Shown here in pieces: positions 37,860-48,224 of a stretch of DNA of 64,000 nucleotides (its first letter is position 1; the number at the start of each line of letters is the position of its first letter). Under the pieces are notes generated by a model. The model ran no database searches. It was not told the origin of the DNA and worked only from the letters and a program-made list of their open reading frames with translations. The translations under genes were made by a program, and so were the position numbers. The DNA lies in assembly GCA_026967495.1 (NCBI GenBank), contig CP114060.1, positions 62,001 to 126,000 on the forward strand, written 5' to 3'. The DNA is from Rouxiella badensis. Lineage in GTDB: Bacteria; Pseudomonadota; Gammaproteobacteria; Enterobacterales; Enterobacteriaceae.

Positions 37860-40493
37860 CTATTTTGAGCCGAACATGTCTTTTATCCAGCCTGCAACAC
37901 CGTTGCTGTCCTTTTGATTGTCCTGAGGCTGCTGCTGTTGCGGCTGACCCTGCGGTTGGCCCTGTTGCTGTTGCTGCTGTTGTTGCTGCAAAAGCTGTTG
38001 CTGCTGCTGATAAGCCGCCGCCTGAGAGGCCTGGCACAGCTGCTGAGCATTGTCGGTCCATACAGGAATCACGCGCAACCCGCCGCCGGTCATCACACCG
38101 CCGCCGTTGTTACAGATAAAGTTACCGCTGTCATCGATGTTCATCATGCTCACGTCGTCTGGGACCTGCAGGTCCAGCGGCATTGGCGTGATGTTGCCGA
38201 GATAACGGCTGTAAAGCTGTAGCGCACCGGTCGCACCCCACAGTTTGGAAGGACCGTTGTTGTCGCGTCCTACCCAGGTAATCGCCACCTGGTTACCGTC
38301 AATCCCTGCAAACCAACTGTCGCGCAGTTCGTTGGAAGTACCGGTTTTCGCCGCCAGATGCAGCTTCGGATATTTCACCGCCAGCTGGCGTGAGGTTCCT
38401 TCTGCCACCACCTGCTGCATCGCGTACATCGTCAGATAAGCCGCCTCGGAGGGAACAACGCGCTCCGCCTGTGGATAGCTCTGGTACAGCACGGTGCCGT
38501 CTTCGGCAATGACCGAGCGAACCGCCGACAATGGCGCCCGGTTACCGCCGCTGGCGATTGTCTGGTATTCCTGAGCCACTTCCATCGGCGTTAGGGCAAT
38601 CGCACCCAGCAGCATAGATGGCGTCTGGCTCAACGACTCTTTAGGAATACCCAGGTTGATCAGCGTCTTGGTAATGTTGTCCAGTCCGACCGCCATACCG
38701 AGGTTCACGGTGGGCACGTTCATCGAACGCGCCAGCGCATCCACCAACAGTACCTGACCACGGAACTGATTATCATCGTTGTGCGGTGACCAGGTCTGGC
38801 CGTTCGACAGTTTGATAGACAGCGGTTGGTCGGCAAGTACGGTGTTCAGACGATACTTGTTCGGATCACTCAGCGCGGTCAAATAAGTCGCTGGCTTAGC
38901 CAGTGAGCCGACCTGACGACGCGCCTGCATCGCACGGTTGAAGCCGGCGAACTGCGTTTCCGCTCCGCCAACCATCGCACGCACTTCGCCGGTGTAGCGA
39001 TCAACGATGACCATCGCTGTTTCAATGTCGTTAAAGCCGCTGCGCTTACGCAGAAGAGGAATACCTTCTTCTACCGCTTTCTCTGCGCCGTCCTGAGCGA
39101 TCGGATCCAGGGTGGTGAAGATCTTCACGCCGGACATCGAGGTAATTTTATCGCCGAGTTTCTGCTGTAGCTCTTGGCGAACCATCTGCATGAACGCCGG
39201 CTGTGGTGAAATCACCCCACCTTTCGGCTGCACGCCAAGAGGACGCGCGCTGAGCATGTCATACAGCTCTTTATCGATAATCCCCTGCTCCTGCAGCAAA
39301 CGCAGCACCAGGTTACGACGTTCGAGCGCTAGCTTCGGATTACGCCACGGGTTATACAGCGAAGCCCCTTTTACCATCCCAACCAGCAGCGCCTGTTGGT
39401 CAAGGCTCAGCTCGTCAACCGGACGGCCGAAGTAGTAAAGGCTGGCCAGCGGGAAACCACGAATCTGATCTGAACCGCTTTGGCCCAGATACACTTCGTT
39501 GAGGTAAAGCTCAAGGATGCGGTCTTTGCTGTAGCGACCGTCCATCAGGATAGCCATATAGGCTTCGCGCGCCTTACGCCACAGGGTGCGCTGATTGGTC
39601 AGGAACAGGTTTTTAACCAGCTGCTGAGTCAGCGTACTGCCGCCCTGTACCGCGTGTCCTGCCGTCAGGTTAGCCACGAACGCACGACCGATAGAATATG
39701 GGCTGATGCCGTCATGCTCGTAGAAGTGGCGGTCTTCGGTGGCAATCAGCGTCTGCACCAGCAAATCCGGGAAGCCGGAACGCGGAACAAACAGGCGCTG
39801 CTCGCCGTTTGGCGACTGCAACATGGTTATCAGACGCGGATCGAGGCGGAAAATCCCGAAGTCGCGATTGTTGTCCATGTTCTTGATTTCGGCAAGCTGA
39901 TTGCCTTTGAAAATCAGACGCGCGTTGATCTGACCTTCTTTACCATCTGGGAAGTCAAACGGGCGGCGCAGCAAATCGATATTGCCGCCCTTCACGCTGA
40001 ATTCGCCCGGACGAGTAATGCGCGTAACCTGACGATACTGCGTCCCTTCCAGCAGGTTAATCATCTCTTTTTCAGTATACGGCGTGCCCGGCTCCAGCGT
40101 CACCATGCGGCCATAGACGGCGGCAGGCAGCTGCCAGACTTTGCCGTCGATACGCCCACGAATTTCGGAGTCGAGATAAACGCCCCAGGCGGCCATCAAT
40201 ACCACGAAGATGATAAACAGCTTGATCAGCAGACCAAACCAGCGGCGTTTTTTACGCGGCTTCTTGCCGTTGCCAGCCTTGCCGCCCTTGGCAGTTTTAC
40301 GGGGAGTCATGCGTGACTCCTGAGGTGCTGCATTTCTACTAACGTCATCATCGTCCTGTTCATCATCGCCCTGATAGCTATAACGGGTCTCTTCTTCGTC
40401 GTCACGGCTACGGCGCACGGGGCGCCCGCGCTTGGGCTTAGGGGGTGACGGTTTGCCTTTACGGCCAATCGGCTCGCGATCATCGCCAGACAT
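37860..40493 (-). CDS. mrcB: Bifunctional peptidoglycan synthase PBP1B
   Basis: PBP1B polymerises and cross-links peptidoglycan at the inner membrane. The 877 residues comprise a charged cytoplasmic tail (1-80), one transmembrane helix (LLIKLFIIFVVLMAAWGVY), a UB2H domain, and a GT51 glycosyltransferase with the catalytic glutamate in ATEDRHFYEHDG. The transpeptidase has the serine in QVGSLAKPATY and the KTG motif in AAKTGTSNE. The C-terminal tail holds a long glutamine-rich stretch before DSNGVAGWIKDMFGSK, a pattern also found in E. coli. The frame is clean. Confidence 0.97.
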   Translation of the reverse strand: MSGDDREPIGRKGKPSPPKPKRGRPVRRSRDDEEETRYSYQGDDEQDDDDVSRNAAPQESRMTPRKTAKGGKAGNGKKPRKKRRWFGLLIKLFIIFVVLMAAWGVYLDSEIRGRIDGKVWQLPAAVYGRMVTLEPGTPYTEKEMINLLEGTQYRQVTRITRPGEFSVKGGNIDLLRRPFDFPDGKEGQINARLIFKGNQLAEIKNMDNNRDFGIFRLDPRLITMLQSPNGEQRLFVPRSGFPDLLVQTLIATEDRHFYEHDGISPYSIGRAFVANLTAGHAVQGGSTLTQQLVKNLFLTNQRTLWRKAREAYMAILMDGRYSKDRILELYLNEVYLGQSGSDQIRGFPLASLYYFGRPVDELSLDQQALLVGMVKGASLYNPWRNPKLALERRNLVLRLLQEQGIIDKELYDMLSARPLGVQPKGGVISPQPAFMQMVRQELQQKLGDKITSMSGVKIFTTLDPIAQDGAEKAVEEGIPLLRKRSGFNDIETAMVIVDRYTGEVRAMVGGAETQFAGFNRAMQARRQVGSLAKPATYLTALSDPNKYRLNTVLADQPLSIKLSNGQTWSPHNDDNQFRGQVLLVDALARSMNVPTVNLGMAVGLDNITKTLINLGIPKESLSQTPSMLLGAIALTPMEVAQEYQTIASGGNRAPLSAVRSVIAEDGTVLYQSYPQAERVVPSEAAYLTMYAMQQVVAEGTSRQLAVKYPKLHLAAKTGTSNELRDSWFAGIDGNQVAITWVGRDNNGPSKLWGATGALQLYSRYLGNITPMPLDLQVPDDVSMMNIDDSGNFICNNGGGVMTGGGLRVIPVWTDNAQQLCQASQAAAYQQQQQLLQQQQQQQQQGQPQGQPQQQQPQDNQKDSNGVAGWIKDMFGSK

Positions 40494-40646
40494 ACTTAAT
40501 CTCCATCAGACCCGACTTATAAAAAAATGCCGGATGCTATTTACTGCGGTTATTTGAAAAATGTTTTTTAAAATAAGAGCTGTGTCGAAACTGGCGCTTA
40601 CTCTGTTCCTGGCCTTTCATCCTGCATAGAAGAAAGGTCTGAAAAT

Positions 40647-43085
40647 TCAGCTGTATTTCTTGGTTCTACGCGTGGGTAACGCCTCGGCGGGATTATCCGG
40701 CCACGGGTGTTTAGGGTATCGGCCCTTCATCTCTTTTTGAACCTCGCGATAGGAGCCTGCCAGAAGGCGGCCAAATCACGGGTTATTTGCAAAGGCCGAT
40801 GTGCTGGGGAAAGCAGTTCTAGCACCACGGCGACGCGGCCTTCGGCCAGCATCGGGCTGCGTTGCTCTCCAAACATCTCCTGTAAACGCACCGACAGCGC
40901 CGGTGGCTGGTCGCTATGATAGCGGATTGCCAGCCGACTGCCAGTCGGGACGCTGTAATGGGTGGGTAAATTAGCGTCAAGACGCTGACGTTGATCCCAA
41001 CTCATCAGGCGCAGCAATGCCTCTGCCAGATCAATCTGCTGTAACGCACGCAGGCTGCGAACGCCGTTGAGCGACGGGAGCAACCACTGCTCGAGGTTAT
41101 CGAGCAGGCTTGCGTCATCCATCGCTGGCCAGCTGATTTCCGGCAGCCATTTCGCGGCGCACATCAGGCGAATCCTCAGCTGTTCGGCCGCCGTTGACCA
41201 GGTCAGCCCCTGAAGCCCCTGCGCTCTCACCCACTCAAGCAGCGCCTGCTGTAGGTCTTCGTCCGCCGGTTTAGCCTGCGGCTGCGCCTTCAACACCAGA
41301 CGCCCAACCTGCCAGCGTCGCCACGCGCGCAGGGTCCCTTTTTCTTCGTCCCATTCGACGGCGGTCTGCTCTTTAACAATCTTGGGTAGCCGCGCGGCAA
41401 GCTGAGAAGCGTCCAGCGTGATGGCCAGCAGAATGCGTGCATCAGGGCTGTTATTGCCCTGCAACAGCTGCGGCGCGACCAACCAGGGAGCGCGGGTTAA
41501 TGCATCGTCCTGCGCCAGTGAGGCGCCCAAACCGTTCGCGAGTTGATAACGGCCATCGAGCTCCGCGTCGCTCGGCGATACGGTCACTGAACGCCGAGGC
41601 CAGCAGCCAGGGAGCAAGCGAGGCATCAACCTGTCCGCTGCTGCGCGAAAGTCGCTGACTGAGCTGACGGGCACGACGCTGCCAGTGCGGCTGCGGTCGG
41701 CTAAGCCAGTAGTCGATATCCGGCTGCCCCCACGCGGAGGTTCTTCAATAATGGCGGCCAGCAGCGCCGCGGTGGCGAGCGCGTCAGCCCCCTGGCGCTC
41801 GGCCTGCACCAGCATCGCCGCAAGACGCGGTTCGCAGCCAATCTGTGCCATAGAACGCCCGACCGGGGTAAGTTTGCCCTCGTCGTCTATCGCGCCCAGC
41901 GAGGCTCAGCAGCCGCTGCGCGACCTTGAGCGCGATAGCCGGTGGCGCGTCGAGCCACGTCAGCTGCGAAGCATCCTGACATCCCCACTGCAACAGCTCC
42001 AGCCATAGACCGCTTAAATCACTTTGTAGAATTTCCGCTTCGCTTTGCGCAGCGGCACGCTCGGCCTGCTCTTTACTGAACAGGTGCCAGCACAGTCCCG
42101 GCTCGAGACGCCCAGCGCGCCCTGCACGCTGAGTCATCGCCGCCTGACTGATGCGTTGCGTGACAAGCCGCGTCAGCCCGCTGCGGGCGTCAAACTGCGC
42201 GCTGCGCTCCAGACCGCTGTCGACCACCAGCCGAATGCCTTCAATAGTTAGGCTGGTCTCGGCAATGTTGGTCGCCAGCACCACCTTGCGACGACCGGTC
42301 GACGCAGGTTGAATCGCTTTCTGCTGCTGTTCCAGCGAAAGCGCACCGTAAAGCGGACAGAGATCGACGTCGTCGCTCAGCCGTCCGGTCAGGAGATTTT
42401 GCGTACGGGTGATTTCCGCCACGCCGGGTAAAAATAGCAGCATCGAGCCACTATTCTCGGCCATGAGACGGCTGACGATACGCGCAACGCCTTCGTCGAG
42501 ACGCTCATGACTGGCGAGCGGCAGATAATGGCGCTCGACCGGAAAACTGCGGCCTTCAGAGATAATGACCGGCGCGTCAGGCAGCAGCGGCGACAGGCGG
42601 GCGTTGTCGAGCGTCGCCGACATAATCAGCAACCGCAAATCTTCACGCAGCCCCTGCTGCACGTCGAGCAGCAGCGCCAGCGCAAGGTCGGCCTGCAAAC
42701 TGCGTTCATGGAATTCATCGAGAACAACCAGCGAGTAGTCGGCAAGCTCGGGGTCCTGCTGCACCATGCGGGTTAAAATTCCCTCGGTGACCACCTCGAG
42801 GCGCGTCTCCGCGCTGGTCTTTGATTCGGCGCGCATGCGGTAGCCGACAGTCTGCCCCGGTTGTTCACCAAGCTGCTGCGCCAGACGATAGGCCACGCTC
42901 TTTGCCGCCAGTCTGCGAGGCTCAAGCAGCAAGATTTTTCCTGGAAACAGGCCGGACTTAAGAATCTGCAACGGTAACCAGGTCGACTTACCGGCTCCGG
43001 TGGGCGCATGCAATAACACCTGCTGCGCCTGTTGCAGCGCGGCAATAACTTGGTTCAAAACGGCACCGACGGGCAGTAAAGACAC
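40647..43085 (-). CDS. hrpB: ATP-dependent RNA helicase HrpB, four frameshifts as sequenced
   Basis: HrpB is a DEAH-box-type helicase of unclear cellular role, related to HrpA. Walker A is PTGAGKSTWLP, the DEAH box reads DEFHER, then SATLD, LVVDSGLERS and QRAGRAGR. Lesions lie at 41901-41907 (GAGGCTC for GAGCTC), 41727-41731 (a five-base run, expected six), 41558-41564 (GAGCTCC, one base inserted in a GGGCTC context) and 40753-40757 (GAGCC for GAGCCC). With all four corrected the protein continues to REVQKEMKGRYPKHPWPDN and ends TRRTKKYS with a stop at 40647. That gives 812 residues against about 809 in E. coli. It is divergent from thpR. Confidence 0.92.
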
Positions 43086-43223
43086 AGATTCTCCATTGAT
43101 GATTCAGTATTCAGGGCCGGCATTGTAATAGAAAAAATTGTCGCAGACCGGGATGAATTGTAGCATTTAGCCTTACTGCCGGTATGTAGCCGCGTTCAGT
43201 AACCTTACCCTCAAGGAAAAATC

Positions 43224-43765
43224 ATGTCTGAATCACGCCGCCTTTTTTCGCCCTTCCTTTGCCGACCAAGCTGCAAAAGCAGGTGATACAGTGGCGCGCC
43301 GACAGTTTTGAGGCCGAGGCGGGGCGTCCTGTTGCGGCGGCCAATCTTCATCTGACGCTGGCCTTTCTGGGCGACGTCAGCGACGCTAAGGCCAGGGTGC
43401 TGAGCGGGATTGCTTCCCGCATAACGTCACCGACGTTTAGTTTAACGCTTGACGACCTGGGCCACTGGCCGCGCCCGGGCGTTGTCTGGCTAGGCACTCG
43501 ACGTGCACCGCTTGCGCTCCTGCAACTGGCCTCCCTGCTGCGCTCACACGCTGCGCGCAACGGTTGTTATCAGTCAACGCTGCCGTTTCATCCCCACGTT
43601 TCCCTGCTGCGCGGCGCAACGCGTCCGGTGGCATTGCCCGCCTCGACGCCTGAGTGGCAGCTCGATGCTAACGAATTCAGTCTTTACGAGTCCCAGTATC
43701 ATCAGGGACGCACCCGCTATCAGTGCCTGCAAAGCTGGCCGTTGGTCGCGTCATCCCCTTGCTAA
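43224..43765 (+). CDS. thpR: RNA 2',3'-cyclic phosphodiesterase ThpR, one frameshift as sequenced
   Basis: ThpR (formerly LigT) is a 2H-phosphoesterase that opens 2',3'-cyclic phosphates and can ligate tRNA halves in vitro. The two catalytic histidine motifs are HLTLAF and HVSLLR. The start is ATG at 43224 (MSESRRLF). A T6 run at 43243-43248, expected T7, breaks the frame after RRLF; adding one T gives RRLFFALPLPTKLQ, the family pattern. The corrected length is 180 residues. It precedes sfsA by 16 bp, as in E. coli. Confidence 0.92.
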
Positions 43766-43781
43766 TCAGAGAGCCGATTTG

Positions 43782-44494
43782 ATGCAATTCTTTCCGCCGC
43801 TTCAACCGGCAACGCTTATCAAACGTTACAAACGTTTTCTCGCCGATGTCGTCACCGCCGATGGGCGCGAACTTACGCTACACTGCGCGAATACGGGTGC
43901 CATGACCGGATGCGCAACGCCCGGTGATACCGTCTGGTATTCCACGTCAGATAACCCGAAAAGAAAGTATGCCCACAGTTGGGAATTGTCTGAAACGCAG
44001 GACGGGCATTGGATCTGCGTCAACACCCTGCGCGCCAACCAGCTCGTGCGGGAAGCAATTGAGCAACAGCGCATACCCGAATTATCCGGTTACAGTAAAC
44101 TCGGCGCTGAGGTTCGCTATGGCACAGAGAACAGCCGTATAGATCTGTTATTGCAGGCGGAAAACCGTCCCGAATGCTATATTGAAGTAAAATCTGTCAC
44201 GCTGCTGCAACAAGGATGTGGTTATTTCCCAGATGCAGTGACGCTGCGTGGTCAGAAACATTTACGCGAACTGCAATCAATGGCGGAACAAGGTAAACGA
44301 ACGATACTTTTTTCGCAGTATTGCATTCAGGCATTGAAAGTGTGGCTCCGGCACACCATATTGATCCCCGCTACGCAGAATTATTGACGCAGGTGCAGGA
44401 AAACGGTGTCGAAGTGATGTGTTATGGTGCCGAACTCTCTGCTGAGGGAATGCAACTCACAGAGCGGCTACCGTTGGTCATTCCAGGTCGATAG
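43782..44494 (+). CDS. sfsA: DNA-binding sugar fermentation stimulation protein SfsA, one frameshift as sequenced
   Basis: SfsA is a conserved DNA-binding protein first found as a multicopy stimulator of maltose genes; its true role is uncertain. The sequence starts MQFFPPLQPATLIKRYKRFL and shows HCANTGAM, PKRKYAHSWEL and EVKSVTLL, typical of the family's nuclease-like fold. A T6 run at 44308-44313, expected T7, breaks the frame. With one more T it continues FAVLHSGIESVAPAHHIDPR and ends LPLVIPGR with TAG at 44492-44494, giving 237 residues. Confidence 0.93.
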
Positions 44495-44696
44495 CCTGTT
44501 TATTAATCGATGTGTGATGTACCCAAATTGAAGTCGTCAGCAGCCAAAACCGCTGGTCGCGAATACGCTTTCTCTCACAGGCTTGTCAATAGGCTGTGAT
44601 GAATAATTGCCAACCTCGCCACCTTCTGGTATTTATAGCGGCCTGATTTTTTCCCCCGTTGGGGATCGATAGTGCGTGTTATGTAGGAGAAGCATC

Positions 44697-45152
44697 ATGC
44701 AAGAAGGGAAAACCCGTAAAACCTCGTCCCTGAGCATTCTCGCCATCGCTGGGGTGGAGCCGTATCAAGAGAAGCCAGGCGAAGAGTACATGAACGACGC
44801 CCAGCTGGACCACTTCAAAAAGATTCTTGAAGCATGGCGCAATCAGCTCAGGGATGAAGTCGACCGTACCGTTACGCACATGCAGGAAGAAGCAGCAAAC
44901 TTCCCTGACCCGGCAGACCGTGCCACTCAGGAAGAAGAGTTCAGCCTGGAACTGCGTAACCGCGATCGCGAGCGTAAGCTGATTAAAAAGATCGAGAAAA
45001 CGTTGAAAAAAGTGGAAGACGAGGATTTCGGTTTCTGTGAATCCTGTGGCGTAGAGATTGGTATCCGCCGTCTTGAAGCACGTCCAACCGCTGACTTGTG
45101 CATCGACTGTAAAACACTGGCAGAAATCCGCGAAAAGCAGATGGCCGGCTAA
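44697..45152 (+). CDS. dksA: RNA polymerase-binding transcription factor DksA
   Basis: DksA enters the RNA polymerase secondary channel and with ppGpp retunes rRNA and amino-acid promoters, so it acts with RelA encoded in this window. The 151-residue product has the coiled coil with tip residues in FPDPADRATQ. The four-cysteine zinc finger spans CESCGVEIG to DLCIDC. I chose the ATG at 44697 (MQEGKTRKTSS) over one seven codons upstream because it matches the E. coli start and has a GGAGA site. The frame is intact. Confidence 0.98.
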   Translation: MQEGKTRKTSSLSILAIAGVEPYQEKPGEEYMNDAQLDHFKKILEAWRNQLRDEVDRTVTHMQEEAANFPDPADRATQEEEFSLELRNRDRERKLIKKIEKTLKKVEDEDFGFCESCGVEIGIRRLEARPTADLCIDCKTLAEIREKQMAG

Positions 45153-45201
45153 GTTACGGGAACTCACGCGGTGTGTTTTTGCACACCGCGCTCTCCTCGC
45201 C

Positions 45202-46083
45202 ATGTCTATCTCATCTCCCTATATCGGTCGTTTCGCTCCTTCGCCTTCAGGCGACCTCCACTTTGGTTCATTGATTGCCGCACTCGGTAGCTATCTGCAC
45301 GCCCGTTCACAGGGTGGACAATGGCATGTGCGTATCGATGACCTCGACCCACCGCGAGAAGTCCCAGGCAGCGCAAGTCGAATTCTGGCCAAGCTCGAGC
45401 AGTACGGGCTAGAGTGGGACGGCGAGGTGGTCTGGCAGTCACAGCGACACGAGGCCTACCGAGAAACGCTGGCATGGCTGCATCAGCAGGGTAAAAGCTA
45501 TTACTGCACCTGTACGCGCCAACGTATCTCTCAGCTCGGTGGCACCTATGACGGCCACTGCCGTTGTGCAGGTCATGGCCCGGAGAATGCAGCGATTCGT
45601 TTGCATCAAACCTTGCCGGTTCAGCGCTTTCACGACGAGCTACAGGGCGAATTTATTGCTGATGCCGGACTGGCAGAAGAAGATTTTATTATCCGCCGCC
45701 GCGACGGGCTGTTTGCCTATAATCTGGCGGTGGTGATCGACGACCATTTTCAGGGCGTCAACCATATCGTACGCGGCGCTGACCTGATTGCGCCGACGGT
45801 GCGACAACTGTCACTGTATCAGCATTTGGGTCTGCCAGCGCCAGGTTACGTTCATTTACCTTTGGCACTTAATGCCAACGGCGACAAACTCTCCAAGCAA
45901 AATCATGCTCCAGCGCTACCCGACGGCGATCCGCGGCCGGTAATTGTGCAAACAATGTTATTTTTAGGGCAATCTGTACCAGAAAGCTGGCAGGATTTAA
46001 CTTTGCCTTTATTATTACGCTGGGCAGTAACGCATTGGTCGTTGGAAAAAGTTCCACGATTTGCCCGTGTGAGCTATGATTAG
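45202..46083 (+). CDS. gluQ: Glutamyl-Q tRNA(Asp) synthetase
   Basis: GluQ attaches glutamate to queuosine in tRNA(Asp). It resembles the catalytic core of glutamyl-tRNA synthetase without an anticodon domain. The class I signature HIGH is in FAPSPSGDLHFGSL and the KMSKS counterpart is DKLSKQN. Zinc-binding cysteines occur in YYCTCTR and HCRCAG. The 293-residue product starts at the ATG at 45202, 49 bp after dksA, the usual dksA-gluQ pair. The frame is intact. Confidence 0.97.
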   Translation: MSISSPYIGRFAPSPSGDLHFGSLIAALGSYLHARSQGGQWHVRIDDLDPPREVPGSASRILAKLEQYGLEWDGEVVWQSQRHEAYRETLAWLHQQGKSYYCTCTRQRISQLGGTYDGHCRCAGHGPENAAIRLHQTLPVQRFHDELQGEFIADAGLAEEDFIIRRRDGLFAYNLAVVIDDHFQGVNHIVRGADLIAPTVRQLSLYQHLGLPAPGYVHLPLALNANGDKLSKQNHAPALPDGDPRPVIVQTMLFLGQSVPESWQDLTLPLLLRWAVTHWSLEKVPRFARVSYD

Positions 46084-46123
46084 CCGCTGTTTTTAAGTTG
46101 CGCCATTCTTATCCGACACTATC

Positions 46124-46136
46124 GAGGTGTACCATT
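46124..46136 (+). promoter_or_regulatory. Ribosome site and AUU start codon of pcnB
   Basis: GAGGTG (46124-46129) stands just before ATT at 46134. Reading from this ATT gives FTRVANFCRKVL, matching the residues after the first methionine of E. coli PcnB. No ATG, GTG or TTG is placed suitably. E. coli pcnB is a known AUU-start gene, and this looks like the same low-efficiency start. Confidence 0.8.
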
Positions 46137-47701
46137 TTTACCCGAGTAGCCAATTTTTGCCGTAAGGTGCTAGTTCGTGAAGATAAAATCAGTCGTGAAG
46201 AGACGCCCGTTCATGATGATAAAGGCCACCGCGATCCCATTACTTCCCTGACGTTGAACAGGTGAAGGCTAAAGCGCCAGAAGTTCGTGAAAGACGCACT
46301 GCACCGCGTCAATCGCCGCGCACGCAGCAGCCACAGCAAAAACACGTGAGCAAACAAAGCGATGTATCGTCTGGCGACATGACGATTATCCCGCGCGACG
46401 GCCACGATATTTCACGCAAAGACATCAGCGATAACGCGCTGAAGGTGCTCTATCGCCTGAATAAATCAGGGTATGAGGCCTATCTGGTCGGCGGCGGCGT
46501 TCGCGATCTGCTGCTGCACAAGAAACCGAAAGACTTCGACATTACCACCAACGCGACGCCAGAGCAGGTCCGTAAACTGTTCCGCAACTGCCGTCTGGTT
46601 GGCCGTCGTTTCCGTTTGGCCCACGTCATGTTTGGCCCGGAAATCATCGAAGTAGCGACCTTCCGTGGACACCACGAACAGGTGCAGGAAACCGACGACA
46701 AGAATCTTTCCCAGCAGGCTCAGAACGGTATGCTGCTGCGCGACAACATCTTTGGTTCAATTGAAGAAGATGCTCAGCGCCGCGACTTCACCATTAACAG
46801 CCTGTACTACGGAATTTCTGACTTTACGCTGCGCGACTACACCGGCGGCCTGAAAGATTTGAAAGAAGGCGTGATTCGCCTGATTGGCGATCCTGAGACG
46901 CGTTACCGTGAAGATCCGGTACGTATGCTGCGTGCCGTGCGCTTCGCCGCCAAGCTGGACATGACCATCAGCCCGGAAACCGCCGAGCCTATTCCTCGTC
47001 TGGCGACCCTGTTGCAGGAAATTCCTCCGGCGCGTCTGTTTGAAGAATCCCTCAAGCTGCTGCAAGCGGGCTACGGTTTCAGAACCGCTGAGCTGCTGCG
47101 TGAATATCAGCTGTTCCAGCCACTGTTCCCACTGATTGCCCGCCAGTTCACCGAGGGCGGTGACAGCCCGATGGAACGCATTCTGGATCAGGTGCTGAAG
47201 AACACCGACCATCGTCTGCATAACGACATGCGGGTGAATCCGGCATTCCTGTTCGCGGCGATGCTGTGGTATCCGGTTATCGAACATGCGCAGAAACTGG
47301 CGCAGGAAGGCGGACTGACTTATTACGACGCCTTCTCACTGGCGATGAACGACGTGCTCGACGAGCAGTGCCGTTCTCTGGCTATTCCAAAACGCATCAC
47401 TACGCTGGTGCGCGATATCTGGTCTCTGCAACTGCGTCTGTCTCGTCGTCAAGGCAAGCGCGCGCACAAGCTGATGGAACATCCTAAGTTCCGCGCTGCA
47501 TTCGACCTGCTGGCGCTGCGCGCCGAAGTTGAGCAGCATCGTGAGCTGCAAAGCCTGACGCAATGGTGGAGCGAGTTCCAGGAGGCGACACCGGCGTCGC
47601 AGAAGAACATGCTGGGCACGCTGGGCGATGACGCGCCACCGCGCCGTAACCGCACACGTCGTCCCCGCAAACGTGCACCACGCGCGGGTAGCGGTCAATG
47701 A
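46134..47701 (+). CDS. pcnB: Poly(A) polymerase I PcnB, AUU start, one frameshift as sequenced
   Basis: PcnB adds poly(A) tails that promote RNA decay and controls ColE1-type plasmid copy number. The nucleotidyltransferase core shows LVGGGVRDLLL, the DFD motif in KPKDFDITTNATPEQVRK, and RRDFTINSLYY. The C-terminus is basic (RRNRTRRPRKRAPRAG). From ATT 46134 the frame runs FTRVANFCRKVLVRED and then must shift by one base near 46231-46236 to join HYFPDVEQVKAKAPEV. The corrected length is about 522 residues, longer than E. coli (about 465) because of a proline/glutamine-rich linker before residue 85. The stop overlaps the folK start as ATGA. Confidence 0.93.
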
Positions 47702-48177
47702 TTCGGGTCTACATCGCGCTGGGCAGTAATCTTGCCCAGCCTGTAGACCAGGTTAACTGTGCGCTGGAGGCGCTGGCGCACATTCCTCGTACCCACCTGG
47801 TTCAGGCTTCTTCTTTTTACCGCAGTAAACCGCTTGGCCCGCAGGACCAGCCGGATTATCTCAATGCCGTGGTCGCGCTGGATACTCAGCTGCCAGCCCA
47901 TCAGTTGCTCGACTATACTCAGGCGATTGAGCAAAATCAGGGCCGGGTGCGTAAAGCCGAACGCTGGGGACCGCGCACACTGGATCTCGATATGCTGCTT
48001 TACGGCAACGAGATTTATGCCACCGAGCGTCTCACCGTGCCGCACTACGACATGAAGAACCGCGAGTTCATGCTTTATCCGCTGGCAGAAATCGCCCCGG
48101 AGCTTCTCTTCCCCGACGGCGAGTCTTTGCAACAGGTTCTCACCCGCGTGCCCATCAACGGGCTGGTTCGCTGGTAA
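47698..48177 (+). CDS. folK: 2-amino-4-hydroxy-6-hydroxymethyldihydropteridine pyrophosphokinase
   Basis: FolK transfers pyrophosphate from ATP to 6-hydroxymethyl-dihydropterin in folate synthesis. The 159-residue product has IALGSNL at the start, SSFYRSKPLGP, and the signature RWGPRTLDLDMLLYG with the magnesium-binding aspartates. It is translationally coupled to pcnB by an ATGA overlap. The frame is intact. In E. coli a fimbrial cluster lies between folK and panB; here an opgD-like gene and qseBC do. Confidence 0.97.
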   Translation: MIRVYIALGSNLAQPVDQVNCALEALAHIPRTHLVQASSFYRSKPLGPQDQPDYLNAVVALDTQLPAHQLLDYTQAIEQNQGRVRKAERWGPRTLDLDMLLYGNEIYATERLTVPHYDMKNREFMLYPLAEIAPELLFPDGESLQQVLTRVPINGLVRW

Positions 48178-48224
48178 TCTCTGCGTTAAATCTTTGCATC
48201 ATCATCAACCCCTTGCCGTGGATG

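Noticed and set aside
37930..38030. Glutamine-rich repeat in the mrcB tail as a novel domain
   Set aside because: E. coli PBP1B has a similar glutamine/proline-rich tail before the same GVAGWIKDMFGS end, so it is a family trait.
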